A DNA stretch of 32,754 nt from an uncultured Bacteroidales bacterium (GCA_903925275.1 CAIYES010000131.1:1-32754), one strand, 5' to 3'. Counted from the stretch's first letter, positions 1 to 9,975 are shown. Program-made: numbers and translations. Notes: a model not told the origin generated them from the letters alone.

Positions 1-108
1 ATGCCTTCAGCGCATTTTGAGCTTACGGTTGCTGTGAGAAAGGAAAAAGCTGATGTTCTTTCAACCTTCCGGTATATTGAAGAAGTTCTAGGATCAAGTA
101 GCATATAG
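1..108 (+). CDS. map: Methionine aminopeptidase type I, C-terminal fragment
   Basis: The first 35 codons are open in frame 1 and stop with TAG at 106-108. The peptide includes [16 protein letters not shown] and FRYIEEVL, which resembles the C-terminal tail of Bacteroidota type I methionine aminopeptidases (pattern H-x-x-x-VAVRKGKADVLSSF-x-YIEEVL). The enzyme removes the initiator methionine from nascent proteins using a dinuclear metal centre; none of the catalytic domain is inside the window. The position directly before infA matches the usual secY-map-infA-rpmJ order. The stop codon is one base before the infA start, so the two are probably translated from the same message. The call rests on a short tail plus context. 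Confidence 0.8.
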   Translation: MPSAHFELTVAVRKEKADVLSTFRYIEEVLGSSSI

Positions 109-109
109 T

Positions 110-328
110 ATGGCAAAGCAATCGTCAATTCAACAGGATGGCACGGTCATCGAATCCCTCGGGAACGCAATGTTCAGGGTGGAATTAGAGAACGGGCATG
201 TGATAACCGCCCATATTTCGGGTAAAATGAGGATGCATTATATAAAAATTCTTCCCGGAGACCGCGTCAGAATCGAGATGTCACCGTATGATTTAACAAA
301 AGGAAGAATTACGTTCAGATATCAATAG
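110..328 (+). CDS. infA: Translation initiation factor IF-1
   Basis: This 72-residue protein has the normal IF-1 length and is a single S1-like OB fold. Family features visible are the N-terminal [13 protein letters not shown], the strand [13 protein letters not shown], and the [22 protein letters not shown] stretch followed by KGRITFR. IF-1 binds the A site of the 30S subunit and helps IF-2 and IF-3 select the initiator tRNA. The ATG follows the map stop by one base, and rpmJ follows 18 bases after its own stop, so it belongs to the ribosomal operon. Confidence 0.97.
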   Translation: MAKQSSIQQDGTVIESLGNAMFRVELENGHVITAHISGKMRMHYIKILPGDRVRIEMSPYDLTKGRITFRYQ

Positions 329-346
329 TATTAAAGCAAACGTAAA

Positions 347-463
347 ATGAAAGTCAGAGCATCAATTAAGAAGAGATCGGCAGATTGCAAAATCGTCCGC
401 AGAAATGGCAAACTGTATGTCATTAACAAAAAGAACCCTAAGTTCAAACAAAGACAAGGTTAA
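347..463 (+). CDS. rpmJ: 50S ribosomal protein L36 (zinc-free form)
   Basis: This 38-codon gene is too short for the ORF track. It starts with ATG at 347 and stops with TAA at 461-463. It reads [19 protein letters not shown] and continues to [10 protein letters not shown], the typical L36 start and end. L36 is a small protein of the 50S subunit. The classical zinc-binding form carries three cysteines and a histidine; here only one cysteine remains, so it is the zinc-independent type, which is usual in Bacteroidota. It lies between infA and rpsM as expected. Confidence 0.95.
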   Translation: MKVRASIKKRSADCKIVRRNGKLYVINKKNPKFKQRQG

Positions 464-491
464 GATATTACAAACATAAAATTGGATTGTT

Positions 492-872
492 ATGGCCAGA
501 ATTGCAGGTATTGACTTACCTAAACATAAAAGAGGTGAAATTGGGCTGACCTATATCTTCGGTATTGGTAGAAGTACTGCTCAAAGGATCCTTGATGTGG
601 CAGGTGTTGACAGGAATAAGAAAGTCCAGGACTGGAATGATGAAGAACAGAATAAAATCCGTACGGTCATCAACGATAATTTTAAAATCGAAGGTGCTCT
701 TCGTTCCGAAGTCCAGATGAATATCAAGCGCCTGATGGATATCGGTTGCTACCGGGGAATCCGTCATCGTTTAGGCTTGCCTGTTCGTGGACAAAGTACG
801 AAGAACAACGCACGTACACGTAAAGGCAGGAAAAAAACCGTTGCCAACAAGAAAAAGGCAACCAAAGGTTAA
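492..872 (+). CDS. rpsM: 30S ribosomal protein S13
   Basis: The 126-residue product has the usual S13 length. It begins [30 protein letters not shown], has the helix-two-turn-helix region, and ends in a basic tail with [20 protein letters not shown] and a lysine-rich terminus. S13 sits in the head of the 30S subunit and contacts 16S rRNA, tRNA and the 50S subunit through intersubunit bridges. It follows rpmJ by 28 bases and precedes rpsK by 27 bases, as in the conserved operon. Confidence 0.98.
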   Translation: MARIAGIDLPKHKRGEIGLTYIFGIGRSTAQRILDVAGVDRNKKVQDWNDEEQNKIRTVINDNFKIEGALRSEVQMNIKRLMDIGCYRGIRHRLGLPVRGQSTKNNARTRKGRKKTVANKKKATKG

Positions 873-899
873 TCGTTAATGCACGAAGTAAATTAGAAC

Positions 900-1289
900 A
901 TGGCAAAGACTGAAAAAAGTTCAAAAAAAAGGGTTGTTAAGGTTGATACAATAGGGAAAGCCTATGTCAATGCTTCTTTCAACAATCTCATCATTACGCT
1001 GACAAACAATGGCGGGCAGGTTATAAGCTGGTCGTCGGCAGGTAAGATGGGTTTCAAGGGATCAAAGAAGAATACGCCTTATGCAGCCCAGATGGCCGCA
1101 CAGGATGCCTCCAAGGTTGCATACGACCAGGGACTCCGAAAGGTCAAGGTTTACATCAAAGGACCCGGAGCAGGTCGCGAATCTGCAATACGCACCCTGC
1201 ACACTGCCGGGATTGAAGTAATGGAGATTGTTGATATCACTCCGCTGCCTCATAATGGATGTCGTCCTCCTAAAAGAAGAAGAGTTTAA
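900..1289 (+). CDS. rpsK: 30S ribosomal protein S11
   Basis: The 129-residue product matches S11 in length and motifs: [54 protein letters not shown] and the C-terminal [14 protein letters not shown]11 lies on the platform of the 30S subunit next to the mRNA exit region. The start is the ATG at 900, after a lysine-rich N-terminus typical of Bacteroidota S11. It sits between rpsM and rpsD with short spacers and is cotranscribed with them. Confidence 0.98.
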   Translation: MAKTEKSSKKRVVKVDTIGKAYVNASFNNLIITLTNNGGQVISWSSAGKMGFKGSKKNTPYAAQMAAQDASKVAYDQGLRKVKVYIKGPGAGRESAIRTLHTAGIEVMEIVDITPLPHNGCRPPKRRRV

Positions 1290-1310
1290 CATTAATTTAT
1301 CTCAATTACC

Positions 1311-1916
1311 ATGGCAAGATACATTGGCCCAAAGTCCAGAATTGCAAGAAGGTTCAGAGATCCTATTTTTGGTCCTGATAAAAGTTATGAAAAAAAGAAT
1401 TATCCTCCGGGAATGCATGGTCAGACCAAGCGCAGAGCGAAAGTTTCTGAGTACGGTACACAGCTCATGGAGAAACAAAAAGCCAAATATACCTATGGTA
1501 TTCTTGAGCGTCAATTCAAAAATATCTTCCTGAAAGCTTCCCGCAAGGGTGGTGTAACCGGCGAGGTTTTATTGCAATTGATTGAATCACGCCTCGATAA
1601 TGTGGTTTACCGGCTTGGTATTTCTCCTACACGTGATGGTGCCCGCCAATTGATCGGACACCGCCATGTAATGGTAAATGGAAAAGTGATGAATATTCCC
1701 TCTTATGAACTTCGCCCTGGCGATATCGTTGCTGTTCGCGAACGTTCCAAATCACTCGAAGTAATCACCAATTCGTTGTCTGGCCGTGGTAACCAATATC
1801 CCTGGCTTGAATGGGACGGCGGTATGTTGGCCGGGAAATTTATGAGCTATCCTGAACGGGATCAGATTCCCGAAAATATCAAGGAACAACTCATCGTCGA
1901 ATTGTATTCGAAATAG
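1311..1916 (+). CDS. rpsD: 30S ribosomal protein S4
   Basis: This 201-residue protein begins [15 protein letters not shown] and contains [19 protein letters not shown] and the S4 RNA-binding segment [22 protein letters not shown]4 is a primary 16S rRNA binder that starts 30S body assembly. In many bacteria it also represses its own operon by binding the leader mRNA; no such leader can be shown here. The N-terminal zinc cysteines found in some S4 proteins are absent. The 82-base gap to rpoA holds a perfect palindrome. Confidence 0.98.
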   Translation: MARYIGPKSRIARRFRDPIFGPDKSYEKKNYPPGMHGQTKRRAKVSEYGTQLMEKQKAKYTYGILERQFKNIFLKASRKGGVTGEVLLQLIESRLDNVVYRLGISPTRDGARQLIGHRHVMVNGKVMNIPSYELRPGDIVAVRERSKSLEVITNSLSGRGNQYPWLEWDGGMLAGKFMSYPERDQIPENIKEQLIVELYSK

Positions 1917-1935
1917 AATTTTCATTGTATATGAT

Positions 1936-1957
1936 GAGACGGGGCATGCCCCGTCTC
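1936..1957. repeat. Perfect 22-bp palindrome between rpsD and rpoA
   Basis: Arms GAGACGGGGC and GCCCCGTCTC flank a central AT, giving a perfect self-complementary 22-mer. Short outer complementarity (GTAT upstream, ATAC downstream) suggests a longer element of about 35 bp. There is no T tract, and the downstream gene belongs to the same operon, so it is not a simple terminator. The form resembles a dispersed REP-like element, but copy number cannot be tested from one window. Confidence 0.7.
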
Positions 1958-1998
1958 TACGATACAACACAATAAAAACAACAAATAAAAACCAATAT

Positions 1999-2991
1999 AT
2001 GGCAATATTACCGTTCCAGAAACCTGATAAGGTAATCATGGTGGAAGCCGATGATTGTCGCGGGGTATTTGAATTTCGCCCGCTTGAGCCAGGTTTTGGT
2101 GTGACCATTGGAAACTCACTCAGAAGGATTCTCCTTTCTTCGTTGGAAGGCTTTGCCATCACTTCGGTGAAAATTGAAGGGGTCGAGCAGGAATTTTCCA
2201 CCATCAAAGGAGTTATTGAGGACGTTACCGAGATCATCCTGAACCTGAAGCAAATACGCTTCAAACGTTTGATCGATACGGAAAACTCTGAAAAAGTTAC
2301 TGTCGTCATCGCGCAACAGAAAGATTTTAAAGGAGGAGATATCAATAAATTCCTATCTGTATTTCAGGTATTGAATCCGGAAATCGTGATATGCCATATG
2401 GAATCCAATGTTAAACTGTCGTTTGAACTTTCAGTTGATAAAGGCCGTGGATATATACCTGCTGAGGAAAATAAAACATTGAGTTCTTCCCTGGGCAGAA
2501 TAGCCATTGATTCGGTGCATACCCCGATTAAGAATGTGACGTTTAATGTCGAAAATTTTCGCGTTGAACAAAAGACTGACTATGAGAAGCTTGTCATTGA
2601 GGTTACGACAGACGGTTCAATCCAGCCAAAAAATGCATTGAAAGAAGCTGCAAAGATTCTTATCCATCATTTTATGTTATTCTCTGATGAGAAAATTACA
2701 CTGGATTCGGTAGAAAAGGCGGTCGCAGAAGAATTTGATGAAACATCTTTGCATATCCGCCAGTTGCTGAAAACAAAATTGGTTGACATGGACTTATCTG
2801 TTCGTGCACTCAATTGTTTGAAAGCTGCTGATGTCGAATATCTTGGTGACCTTGTGGCCTTCAATAAGAATGATTTGCTGAAGTTCCGCAATTTTGGGAA
2901 AAAATCACTTACCGAACTTGAAGAACTTGTTAAATCAAAAGGTCTTGAATTTGGTATGAATACGACGAAATATAAATTAGATAAGGATTAA
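1999..2991 (+). CDS. rpoA: DNA-directed RNA polymerase subunit alpha
   Basis: The product has 330 residues, the normal length for alpha. The N-terminal assembly domain shows [20 protein letters not shown] and [18 protein letters not shown], which form the dimer interface and contact beta and beta'. A linker at about residues 235-250 leads to the C-terminal domain with [20 protein letters not shown] and [15 protein letters not shown], the helix-hairpin-helix fold that binds UP elements and activators. It is followed five bases later by rplQ. Confidence 0.98.
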   Translation: MAILPFQKPDKVIMVEADDCRGVFEFRPLEPGFGVTIGNSLRRILLSSLEGFAITSVKIEGVEQEFSTIKGVIEDVTEIILNLKQIRFKRLIDTENSEKVTVVIAQQKDFKGGDINKFLSVFQVLNPEIVICHMESNVKLSFELSVDKGRGYIPAEENKTLSSSLGRIAIDSVHTPIKNVTFNVENFRVEQKTDYEKLVIEVTTDGSIQPKNALKEAAKILIHHFMLFSDEKITLDSVEKAVAEEFDETSLHIRQLLKTKLVDMDLSVRALNCLKAADVEYLGDLVAFNKNDLLKFRNFGKKSLTELEELVKSKGLEFGMNTTKYKLDKD

Positions 2992-2996
2992 TTGCA

Positions 2997-3575
2997 ATGA
3001 GACACCAGAAGAAATTTAACCATTTAGGAAGAAAAAGTGCACACCGAAAGGCAATGTTGTCCAACATGGCGGCCTCTCTGATCATTCATAAAAGGATCCA
3101 TACGACTGTTGCCAAAGCAAAAGCGCTTCGGGTATATGTGGAACCGCTGATCACAAAGTCGAAAGAGGACACAACGCACTCACGCCGTACTGTTTTCAGC
3201 TATCTCCAGAGCAAAGAGGCCGTGACCGAACTTTTTCGCGAAATCTCTAAAAAGATCATGGATCGTCCGGGTGGATATACCCGTATTCTTAAAACAGGTA
3301 ACCGTTTTGGGGATAATGCCGAAATGTGCCTGATCGAACTGGTTGATTATAATGAAGCCATGTTGTCGCCTAAGGATGATGGCAAGACAAAATCAACACG
3401 CCGCAAAAGAGCAGGAGCCAAGAAAACAACAGGTGACGAGGTTGATGCCAAGACTGCAGTGAAACATGAAGCCGACGCCAAACAGAAAAAAACTGCAAAA
3501 AAGGTTGAGGAACCTGCAAAGGAAACTGCTCCGGTAGTTAATCCGGAAGCCTCAGACGAAAAAACAGAAGTATAA
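2997..3575 (+). CDS. rplQ: 50S ribosomal protein L17 with charged C-terminal extension
   Basis: Residues 1 to about 125 are a normal L17: [31 protein letters not shown], the [14 protein letters not shown] region and [22 protein letters not shown]17 sits near the peptide exit of the 50S subunit. After about residue 130 the protein has a 60-residue lysine-, alanine- and glutamate-rich tail ending in EASDEKTEV. The total of 192 residues is long compared with about 120-130 in Escherichia coli, but extended L17 proteins are common in Bacteroidota. It is the last gene of the operon and is followed by a clear hairpin terminator. Confidence 0.97.
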   Translation: MRHQKKFNHLGRKSAHRKAMLSNMAASLIIHKRIHTTVAKAKALRVYVEPLITKSKEDTTHSRRTVFSYLQSKEAVTELFREISKKIMDRPGGYTRILKTGNRFGDNAEMCLIELVDYNEAMLSPKDDGKTKSTRRKRAGAKKTTGDEVDAKTAVKHEADAKQKKTAKKVEEPAKETAPVVNPEASDEKTEV

Positions 3576-3611
3576 TCGCCTGAAACAGATGTATGAGCTC
3601 ATAGTGGGCAG

Positions 3612-4972
<1,361 letters not shown>

Positions 4973-4975
4973 AAA

Positions 4976-5731
4976 TTAACCAACATTAAAATTCTCTAAA
5001 ACATGTACCAGTAGTCCGGTAACATGTTTAACATTCTCATTGAACACCCTCAGCAAATCATCCCAGGTAACCGGTTCTTCATCGTGTTTCCAGGAATCAT
5101 AATCCGTTGAAAGTGCAATGGCGGCATAAGGTATTCCTGCCTCCATTGCCAGGCATGCTTCCGGTGCAATGCTCATGTTGATCACATCGGCACCAAGGAG
5201 TCTGAACATTTTTGATTCGGCACGGGTTGAAAAACGGGGGCCTTCAATGGTCACGATTGTTCCCTTTGGATGATATGAAATACCAGTTTTTTCACAGCCG
5301 TTGATGAGAAGGAGCCGCAAAGCTTCAGAAAACGGATCTGCCATGGGTGTATGCGCTATTTGACCATGTTCAAATTTTTCATAAAAGGTATTGATCCTGA
5401 AGCGCGTAAAATCAATGAATTGGTCGGCGATTACCACGTCGCCCCGCCCAATCTCTTCCCTCAGGCTTCCGCAGGCCGTTGTTGCCAGGATGTACCGGCA
5501 ACCCAACTGCTTTAGTGCCGTAATATTCGCGCGGTTGTTAACCTGGGTTGGAGGGATTGCATGATCGCGGCCATGACGTGAGAGAATAAATACTTCGCAT
5601 TCACCGATGGTACCAGTGAAAAATGTTGAACTTGGCGCACCATATAAAGTTGTGGCCTCAACCTCAGTTACATTCTTGAAAATGTTAAGTTTCTCGAGAC
5701 CGGAACCACCGATCAGACCTATTTTAATCAT
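4976..5731 (-). CDS. mtnP: S-methyl-5'-thioadenosine phosphorylase
   Basis: This 251-residue enzyme belongs to the PNP/MTAP phosphorylase family and cleaves 5'-methylthioadenosine to adenine and 5-methylthioribose-1-phosphate in methionine salvage. The N-terminal IGLIGGSGL phosphate loop, SRHGRDHAIPPTQVNNRANI, ATTACGSLREEI, TIEGPRFSTRAESKMFR and the DYDSW segment match MTAP rather than hexameric PNP; the Asp of DYDSW is the usual 6-aminopurine specificity position. Methylthioinosine phosphorylase is a possible alternative specificity. The ATG at 5731 lies 15 bases downstream of a TATATTCG box that could be its promoter. It is convergent with eno. Confidence 0.9.
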   Translation of the reverse strand: MIKIGLIGGSGLEKLNIFKNVTEVEATTLYGAPSSTFFTGTIGECEVFILSRHGRDHAIPPTQVNNRANITALKQLGCRYILATTACGSLREEIGRGDVVIADQFIDFTRFRINTFYEKFEHGQIAHTPMADPFSEALRLLLINGCEKTGISYHPKGTIVTIEGPRFSTRAESKMFRLLGADVINMSIAPEACLAMEAGIPYAAIALSTDYDSWKHDEEPVTWDDLLRVFNENVKHVTGLLVHVLENFNVG

Positions 5732-5746
5732 ATTGGATTTTTTTTG

Positions 5747-5754
5747 CGAATATA
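5747..5754 (-). promoter_or_regulatory. Possible -7 promoter box of mtnP
   Basis: On the minus strand TATATTCG differs at one position from the Bacteroidota -7 consensus TAnnTTTG. It lies 15 bases upstream of the mtnP ATG. No well-placed TTG -33 element was found, so the call rests on this box and its position. Confidence 0.35.
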
Positions 5755-5859
5755 AAGGAAGACAGATGATTTTACATTATCAACCTGTGAATTTTTTAAA
5801 GATACAGTTTCCGACCTAAATCATTTCTCAAAACAATCTCTTTAATCCCGGGAACAGTC

Positions 5860-5903
5860 AACTCCCCTTCTCCCAGGGGAGAAGGGGTCAGGGGGATGAG
5901 GCA
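5860..5903. repeat. GC-rich inverted-repeat element in the mtnP/haem-lyase gap
   Basis: Arms CCCCTTCTCCC (5864-5874) and GGGAGAAGGGG (5877-5887) form a perfect 11-bp inverted repeat with a 2-base centre, followed by GTCAGGGGGATGAGG. It is far richer in GC than its surroundings. It resembles the CCCCTTCTCC-type dispersed intergenic repeats seen in many Bacteroidota genomes (from memory). The rest of the 329-base gap 5732-6060 holds the putative mtnP promoter and a weak ATTGCTT/AAGCAAT inverted repeat (5946-5974), but no gene that I can see. Confidence 0.6.
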
Positions 5904-6060
5904 TATTAGAGACCGAACGAGCAGGACAAACCTGGGCTGTTAATTATTGCTTGAATATGAGCACCTAAAGCAATATTATCAGTTTGTTGCAGAAAAATAT
6001 ACATGATGCTGCCTGCATATGAATGAAAAGCGTAATTTTGCGCCATCTAAGAAAATATAC

Positions 6061-8118
6061 ATGCATATTCAATATATTGGTGAACATCTCTTTCCCGGAG
6101 AGATGGGTAAGTTTTTTCTGTGGCTTGGATTTGGAACCGCAATTTTAGCGACTATCTTTTACTTTTTTTCCTTTTACCTGAAGGATCATAAAAAAATATG
6201 GAAAATAAGTGCCCGCGGTTTATACATCGTTCATGCACTTTCAATGGTTACTGTGGCGGTTGTGCTCTATTTCCTCATTTTTAAGCATTACTTTGAATAT
6301 GCCTATGTTTGGCAATATTCATCTCTGGAATTGCCCATGAAATATATTATTTCCTGTTTCTGGGCAGGGCAGGAGGGAAGTTTTCTTGTTTGGGCATTGT
6401 GGCAATCACTCATCGGCCTGGTATTGCTGCGGCTTGCACGAAACTGGGAAACACCGGTCATGATCGTTTTTTCATTGTCGCAGGTGTTTGTTACTTCCAT
6501 GCTGCTTGGTGTTACGTTCCTGGGAACCAAAATCGGCGCAAGTCCCTTTACCCTGCTTAGACATACGGTTGATAATGTTCAGGGTACAATTTTCGCCATG
6601 CCAAACTACCTCACCATGATCACCGATGGCAACGGACTGAACCCGCTTCTGGAAAATATCTGGATGACCATTCATCCGCCTATTTTATTCCTGGGATATG
6701 CTCTTTCACTCGTTCCATTCAGTTATGCAATCGCCTCATTTTTAAAAAAGGATTACCATACCTGGATTGGTCGTGCCATGCCATGGACATTGTTGGCGCT
6801 GTTGATGTTGGGTGCCGGGATTCTTCTCGGAGGAGCATGGGCCTATGTTTCGCTGACATTCGGCGGTTTCTGGTCATGGGATCCGGTTGAAAATTCTTCT
6901 CTGGTACCCTGGATGACCCTGATCGCAGCATTACACTTCATGCTGATTTCGAGAAGGCAGAATTTTGCCTTGTTTGCTGCCTATTTGTTAATAACCCTGT
7001 CGTATGTATTGGTTCTTTATGCCAGCTTTTTAACCCGCAGCGGTGTTTTGGCCGATACTTCGGCGCACTCTTTTGGTGACAATGGCATGACCCTGCAACT
7101 ACTTGTTTACCTGCTTGTGTTTTTTGTTATCATGGTAGTTATGATCGTGGTCAATTTCCGGAAATTCCACATCGCTAAGGAGGATATCCTGCTTTCACGT
7201 GAATTCTGGATGTTTATCGGATCCATCATCATGGTGCTTGCAGCTTTTCAAATCGTTTTCACGACATCAATACCGGTTTTCAACAGTTTGTTTCATACCG
7301 ATATTGCACCCCCGGTCGACAGGGTGGGCTTTTACAACCGGTGGCAAATGCCGTATGCATTATTGATTGCCGGTTTTATTGCCTTCAGCCAGTTTCTGAA
7401 TTATGATGCAAACGAACCCGGAAAATTCCTGAAGAAATTGGGCATTCCGTTTCTGGCAGCCCTGGTCATCTGCATTCCCATTGTTGCGTATGGCATCGTA
7501 ACCAAGTTGAATTTCATCATGTTGATCGTTTTTACCCTGTTTGCGCTGCTTTCATCAATTTACAACATGGTGTTCCAAACTGCCAAGCCGAGGAACATTG
7601 GAGCCATTATAACCCACATCGGTTTTGTGATTTTTGTACTTGGCACAGTCCTTACCTTTTCAAACTCCAGGGTGATTTCGAAAAATACTTCAACAATGGA
7701 CTTGGGTGACTTCCAGGCCAATGCTGAAAACCTTGTCCTGACGCGGAATGATACCCTTTATATGAATGGTTTCTATGTTACTTATGTCAGCAATAAGGTT
7801 GAGGGGAATACCACAGTTTATATGGTTGATTTCCTTAGCAGGGAAGGCGGTAAATTTAAGCGGGAATTCACGTTAAATCCTTCGGTAAACGTACATCCCC
7901 GCATGGGAGCCGTGTATAATCCCGACACCCGGCATTTAATTAACCGTGACTATTATACCTATATTGCAACGGTATCGAAGGAGCCTGATTATATTGTGAT
8001 CAAAGCTATCATGAACCCCTATATCAATGTTTTATGGCTTGGTTCAATTGTTTTAATTGTCGGATTTGCAATTGCCTTTTTCAGAAGGGCACGCCACCGT
8101 TGGCGCAGTAACTCCTGA
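6061..8118 (+). CDS. CcmF/CcsA-type cytochrome c haem lyase
   Basis: A large polytopic membrane protein with the haem-handling tryptophan motif FGGFWSWDPVENSSLVPW and surrounding segments typical of cytochrome c assembly proteins (PF01578). It also has conserved periplasmic-loop histidines such as those in WMTIHPPILFLGYA. At least 13 hydrophobic segments are visible, then a soluble stretch of about 110 residues and a final membrane helix before RRARHRW. It should attach haem to apocytochrome c at the outer face of the inner membrane. The ORF track starts at 6019, adding 14 hydrophilic residues. I prefer ATG 6061 because MHIQYIGEHLFPGEMG looks like the start of related Bacteroidota proteins. 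Its 3' end is 12 bases from the convergent pcm gene. The choice between ccmF and ccsA naming is open. Confidence 0.88.
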   Translation: MHIQYIGEHLFPGEMGKFFLWLGFGTAILATIFYFFSFYLKDHKKIWKISARGLYIVHALSMVTVAVVLYFLIFKHYFEYAYVWQYSSLELPMKYIISCFWAGQEGSFLVWALWQSLIGLVLLRLARNWETPVMIVFSLSQVFVTSMLLGVTFLGTKIGASPFTLLRHTVDNVQGTIFAMPNYLTMITDGNGLNPLLENIWMTIHPPILFLGYALSLVPFSYAIASFLKKDYHTWIGRAMPWTLLALLMLGAGILLGGAWAYVSLTFGGFWSWDPVENSSLVPWMTLIAALHFMLISRRQNFALFAAYLLITLSYVLVLYASFLTRSGVLADTSAHSFGDNGMTLQLLVYLLVFFVIMVVMIVVNFRKFHIAKEDILLSREFWMFIGSIIMVLAAFQIVFTTSIPVFNSLFHTDIAPPVDRVGFYNRWQMPYALLIAGFIAFSQFLNYDANEPGKFLKKLGIPFLAALVICIPIVAYGIVTKLNFIMLIVFTLFALLSSIYNMVFQTAKPRNIGAIITHIGFVIFVLGTVLTFSNSRVISKNTSTMDLGDFQANAENLVLTRNDTLYMNGFYVTYVSNKVEGNTTVYMVDFLSREGGKFKREFTLNPSVNVHPRMGAVYNPDTRHLINRDYYTYIATVSKEPDYIVIKAIMNPYINVLWLGSIVLIVGFAIAFFRRARHRWRSNS

Positions 8119-8130
8119 GTTTCACACAGG

Positions 8131-8799
8131 TCATTTTTCTTTGGCTTTGTTTTCAAGCATTGGTACAAACCTGAAAGCACCGTACTCCTTTTTCTCAAGA
8201 GTATTATCGGAATTTTTTGTGACAGTAGTCATTATTTGAACGTCATTTGCCCCGACCGGGATCACAAGGATTCCGCCCGGCTTCAGTTGCTCCAGCAATG
8301 CATCCGGAATAAATGGTGCTGCTGCCGTCACAATCACCTTATCAAATGGAGCATAAGCAGCCAGTCCCTTGTAACCATCTCCGAAAAATGTTTTAATTGT
8401 ATGATATCCAATCACCGGAAGGAACTTACTGGTTTTATCAAAGAGCGATTTCTGGCGTTCGATGGTGAATACCTTTGCGCCCAGTTCAGCCAGGATGCAT
8501 GCCTGGTATCCTGAACCGGTACCGATTTCCAGTACTTTATCGTTTTTTTTAATATGAAGCAATTCACTCTGAAAAGCTACTGTAAAAGGTTGTGAAATGG
8601 TTTGACCTGCACCAATCGAAAAAGGTTTATCCTCGTAAGCATATTCCAGAAATGAGGAGTCAAAGAAAAAATGCCGGGGAACCTTTTCAATTGCAGCCAA
8701 AACCTGCTGATCCGTAATTCCTTTTTGGCTTATAGTCTGAACTAATAATTTCCGGAGTCCCTGGTGTCGATAGGAGTCGGCCGGGATTGAGTTGGTCAT
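8131..8799 (-). CDS. pcm: Protein-L-isoaspartate O-methyltransferase
   Basis: The product is a class I SAM-dependent methyltransferase that repairs isoaspartyl residues in damaged proteins. Motifs are VPRHFFFD, the family-typical AYEDKPFSIGAGQTISQPFTVA, the SAM loop VLEIGTGSGYQACILAEL, and KVIVTAAAPFIPDALLEQLKPGG. The ORF track begins at a GTG at 8826, which lies inside a promoter-like box (TATTTTCG on the minus strand). I therefore choose the ATG at 8799 (MTNSIPADSYRHQG), giving 222 residues, close to the usual length. It diverges from the oxidoreductase gene and converges with the haem-lyase gene. Confidence 0.93.
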   Translation of the reverse strand: MTNSIPADSYRHQGLRKLLVQTISQKGITDQQVLAAIEKVPRHFFFDSSFLEYAYEDKPFSIGAGQTISQPFTVAFQSELLHIKKNDKVLEIGTGSGYQACILAELGAKVFTIERQKSLFDKTSKFLPVIGYHTIKTFFGDGYKGLAAYAPFDKVIVTAAAPFIPDALLEQLKPGGILVIPVGANDVQIMTTVTKNSDNTLEKKEYGAFRFVPMLENKAKEK

Positions 8800-8825
8800 G
8801 AGATTTGGATATGTTAAATTTTTCA

Positions 8826-8833
8826 CGAAAATA
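8826..8833 (-). promoter_or_regulatory. Possible -7 promoter box of pcm
   Basis: The minus strand reads TATTTTCG, one mismatch to TAnnTTTG, 26 bases before the preferred pcm ATG at 8799. It overlaps the GTG start of the ORF track, so that start would be untranslated if this promoter is used. A divergent box lies at 8858-8865. Confidence 0.4.
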
Positions 8834-8857
8834 CTAAATCCAGTCAGGGTAAAAACC

Positions 8858-8865
8858 TACCTTTG
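8858..8865 (+). promoter_or_regulatory. -7 promoter box of the Gfo/Idh/MocA gene
   Basis: TACCTTTG followed by C is a perfect match to the Bacteroidota -7 consensus TAnnTTTG. It lies 15 bases before the ATG at 8881. The TTG start used by the ORF track at 8863 falls inside this box, which argues against that start. A good -33 TTG was not found. Confidence 0.5.
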
Positions 8866-8880
8866 CAAAAAAATATTCAA

Positions 8881-9867
8881 ATGCTGAAAATCGGAGTACT
8901 TGGCGCTGGCCATCTTGGAAAAATCCACTTGAAATGCATCAAGGAAATTCCTGGATTTGATTTGATTGGATTTTATGATCCGGATACAGCAAACGCGATA
9001 AAGACTGAAAAGGAATTCGGGGTAAAAAACTGGGAGGCTCTGGATGAGTTAATTGATGCTGTTGATGTAGTGGATATTGTTACGCCAACAATCTCTCATT
9101 TTGATTGTGCGGCTATGTCGCTTAAAAAATGTCGTCATGTTTTTATTGAAAAGCCAATTGTTACCACACTGGAGGAGGCCCGAGAATTAATCAAGATTGC
9201 CGGGGAAGCCAATGTTAAGGTTCAGGTTGGTCATGTGGAGCGTTTTAATCCGGCGTTTCTGGCCGCTGAATCAAGTTTTGACCGTCCGATGTTTATTGAG
9301 AGTCACCGGCTTGCACAATTTAATCCCAGAGGCACCGATGTGCCGGTTATCCTTGACCTTATGATCCATGATATCGACATTGTGTTAAGTGTCGTTAAAA
9401 GTAATATCAGGAAAATAAGTGCAAGCGGTGTTGCCGTGGTTAGCGATACTCCTGATATAGCAAATGCAAGGATTGAATTCGACAACGGTTGTGTTGCAAA
9501 CCTGACCGCCAGCAGGATTTCGTTAAAAAACATGCGCAAATCACGTTTTTTTCAACGGGATGCGTACATTTCAATAGATTTTTTGAAGAAAGAACTCGAA
9601 GTTGTTAAAATCAGTGATGTTGAAAAAGATACAACCCCCACCGGATTTGTATTGGAACTCGGGCATGGACGGGGAACAAAACAGATCAGTTTCGACAAAC
9701 CTGAAATCAAACCATTAAATGCAATCAAAGCGGAACTTGAAAGTTTCTATTCTGCTATAATTAATAACACTGTTCCCCCGGTTACCATCAACGATGGCTA
9801 CAGCGCATTGGAAGTGGCTCATAAAATAATTGAGAAAATTAACCAGACTGCTTCCATAATCAATTGA
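8881..9867 (+). CDS. Gfo/Idh/MocA family NAD(P)-dependent oxidoreductase
   Basis: A Rossmann fold is visible at the N-terminus, MLKIGVLGAGHLGKIHLKC, with the GxGxxG dinucleotide motif. Next comes DVVDIVTPTISHFD and the family hallmark EKPIVTTLEEA, where the lysine is catalytic. The substrate-binding domain follows, with GHVERFNPAF, LDLMIHDIDIVLS and a C-terminal region ending near NDGYSALEVAHKIIEKI. Members act on sugars, inositol or related polyols; the substrate cannot be read here. Many Bacteroidota relatives are annotated as UDP-N-acetylglucosamine-type dehydrogenases, and the nearby polyprenyl sugar transferase would fit a cell-surface glycan role, but that is inference. I choose ATG 8881 (328 residues) over the TTG at 8863 because of the promoter box. 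Confidence 0.88.
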   Translation: MLKIGVLGAGHLGKIHLKCIKEIPGFDLIGFYDPDTANAIKTEKEFGVKNWEALDELIDAVDVVDIVTPTISHFDCAAMSLKKCRHVFIEKPIVTTLEEARELIKIAGEANVKVQVGHVERFNPAFLAAESSFDRPMFIESHRLAQFNPRGTDVPVILDLMIHDIDIVLSVVKSNIRKISASGVAVVSDTPDIANARIEFDNGCVANLTASRISLKNMRKSRFFQRDAYISIDFLKKELEVVKISDVEKDTTPTGFVLELGHGRGTKQISFDKPEIKPLNAIKAELESFYSAIINNTVPPVTINDGYSALEVAHKIIEKINQTASIIN

Positions 9868-9890
9868 ATTATTGTTTGTTTTTTGTTAAT

Positions 9891-9898
9891 TACTTTTG
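9891..9898 (+). promoter_or_regulatory. -7 promoter box ahead of the lipoprotein gene
   Basis: TACTTTTG is a perfect TAnnTTTG match in the 100-base gap after the oxidoreductase gene. Transcription would start near 9903, giving a leader of roughly 70 bases to ATG 9976. The first part of this leader has a small inverted repeat, TTGTTTA/TAAACAA (9896-9913). Confidence 0.4.
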
Positions 9899-9975
9899 TT
9901 TAAAAATAAACAATATCGGTATAAATCAACCGTTAGCCATAACAGGAAATAGTGAATTCAACTTTTATTCCATTT

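Noticed and set aside
1228-1533. 101-codon plus-strand ORF overlapping rpsK and rpsD
   Set aside because: It is an out-of-frame reading across two well-supported ribosomal genes.
1752-2345. 197-codon minus-strand ORF across the rpsD-rpoA junction
   Set aside because: It is antisense to two conserved genes and spans the palindromic intergenic element.
4973-4975. Terminator between eno and mtnP
   Set aside because: Only three bases separate the stops and no hairpin with a T tract is visible nearby.
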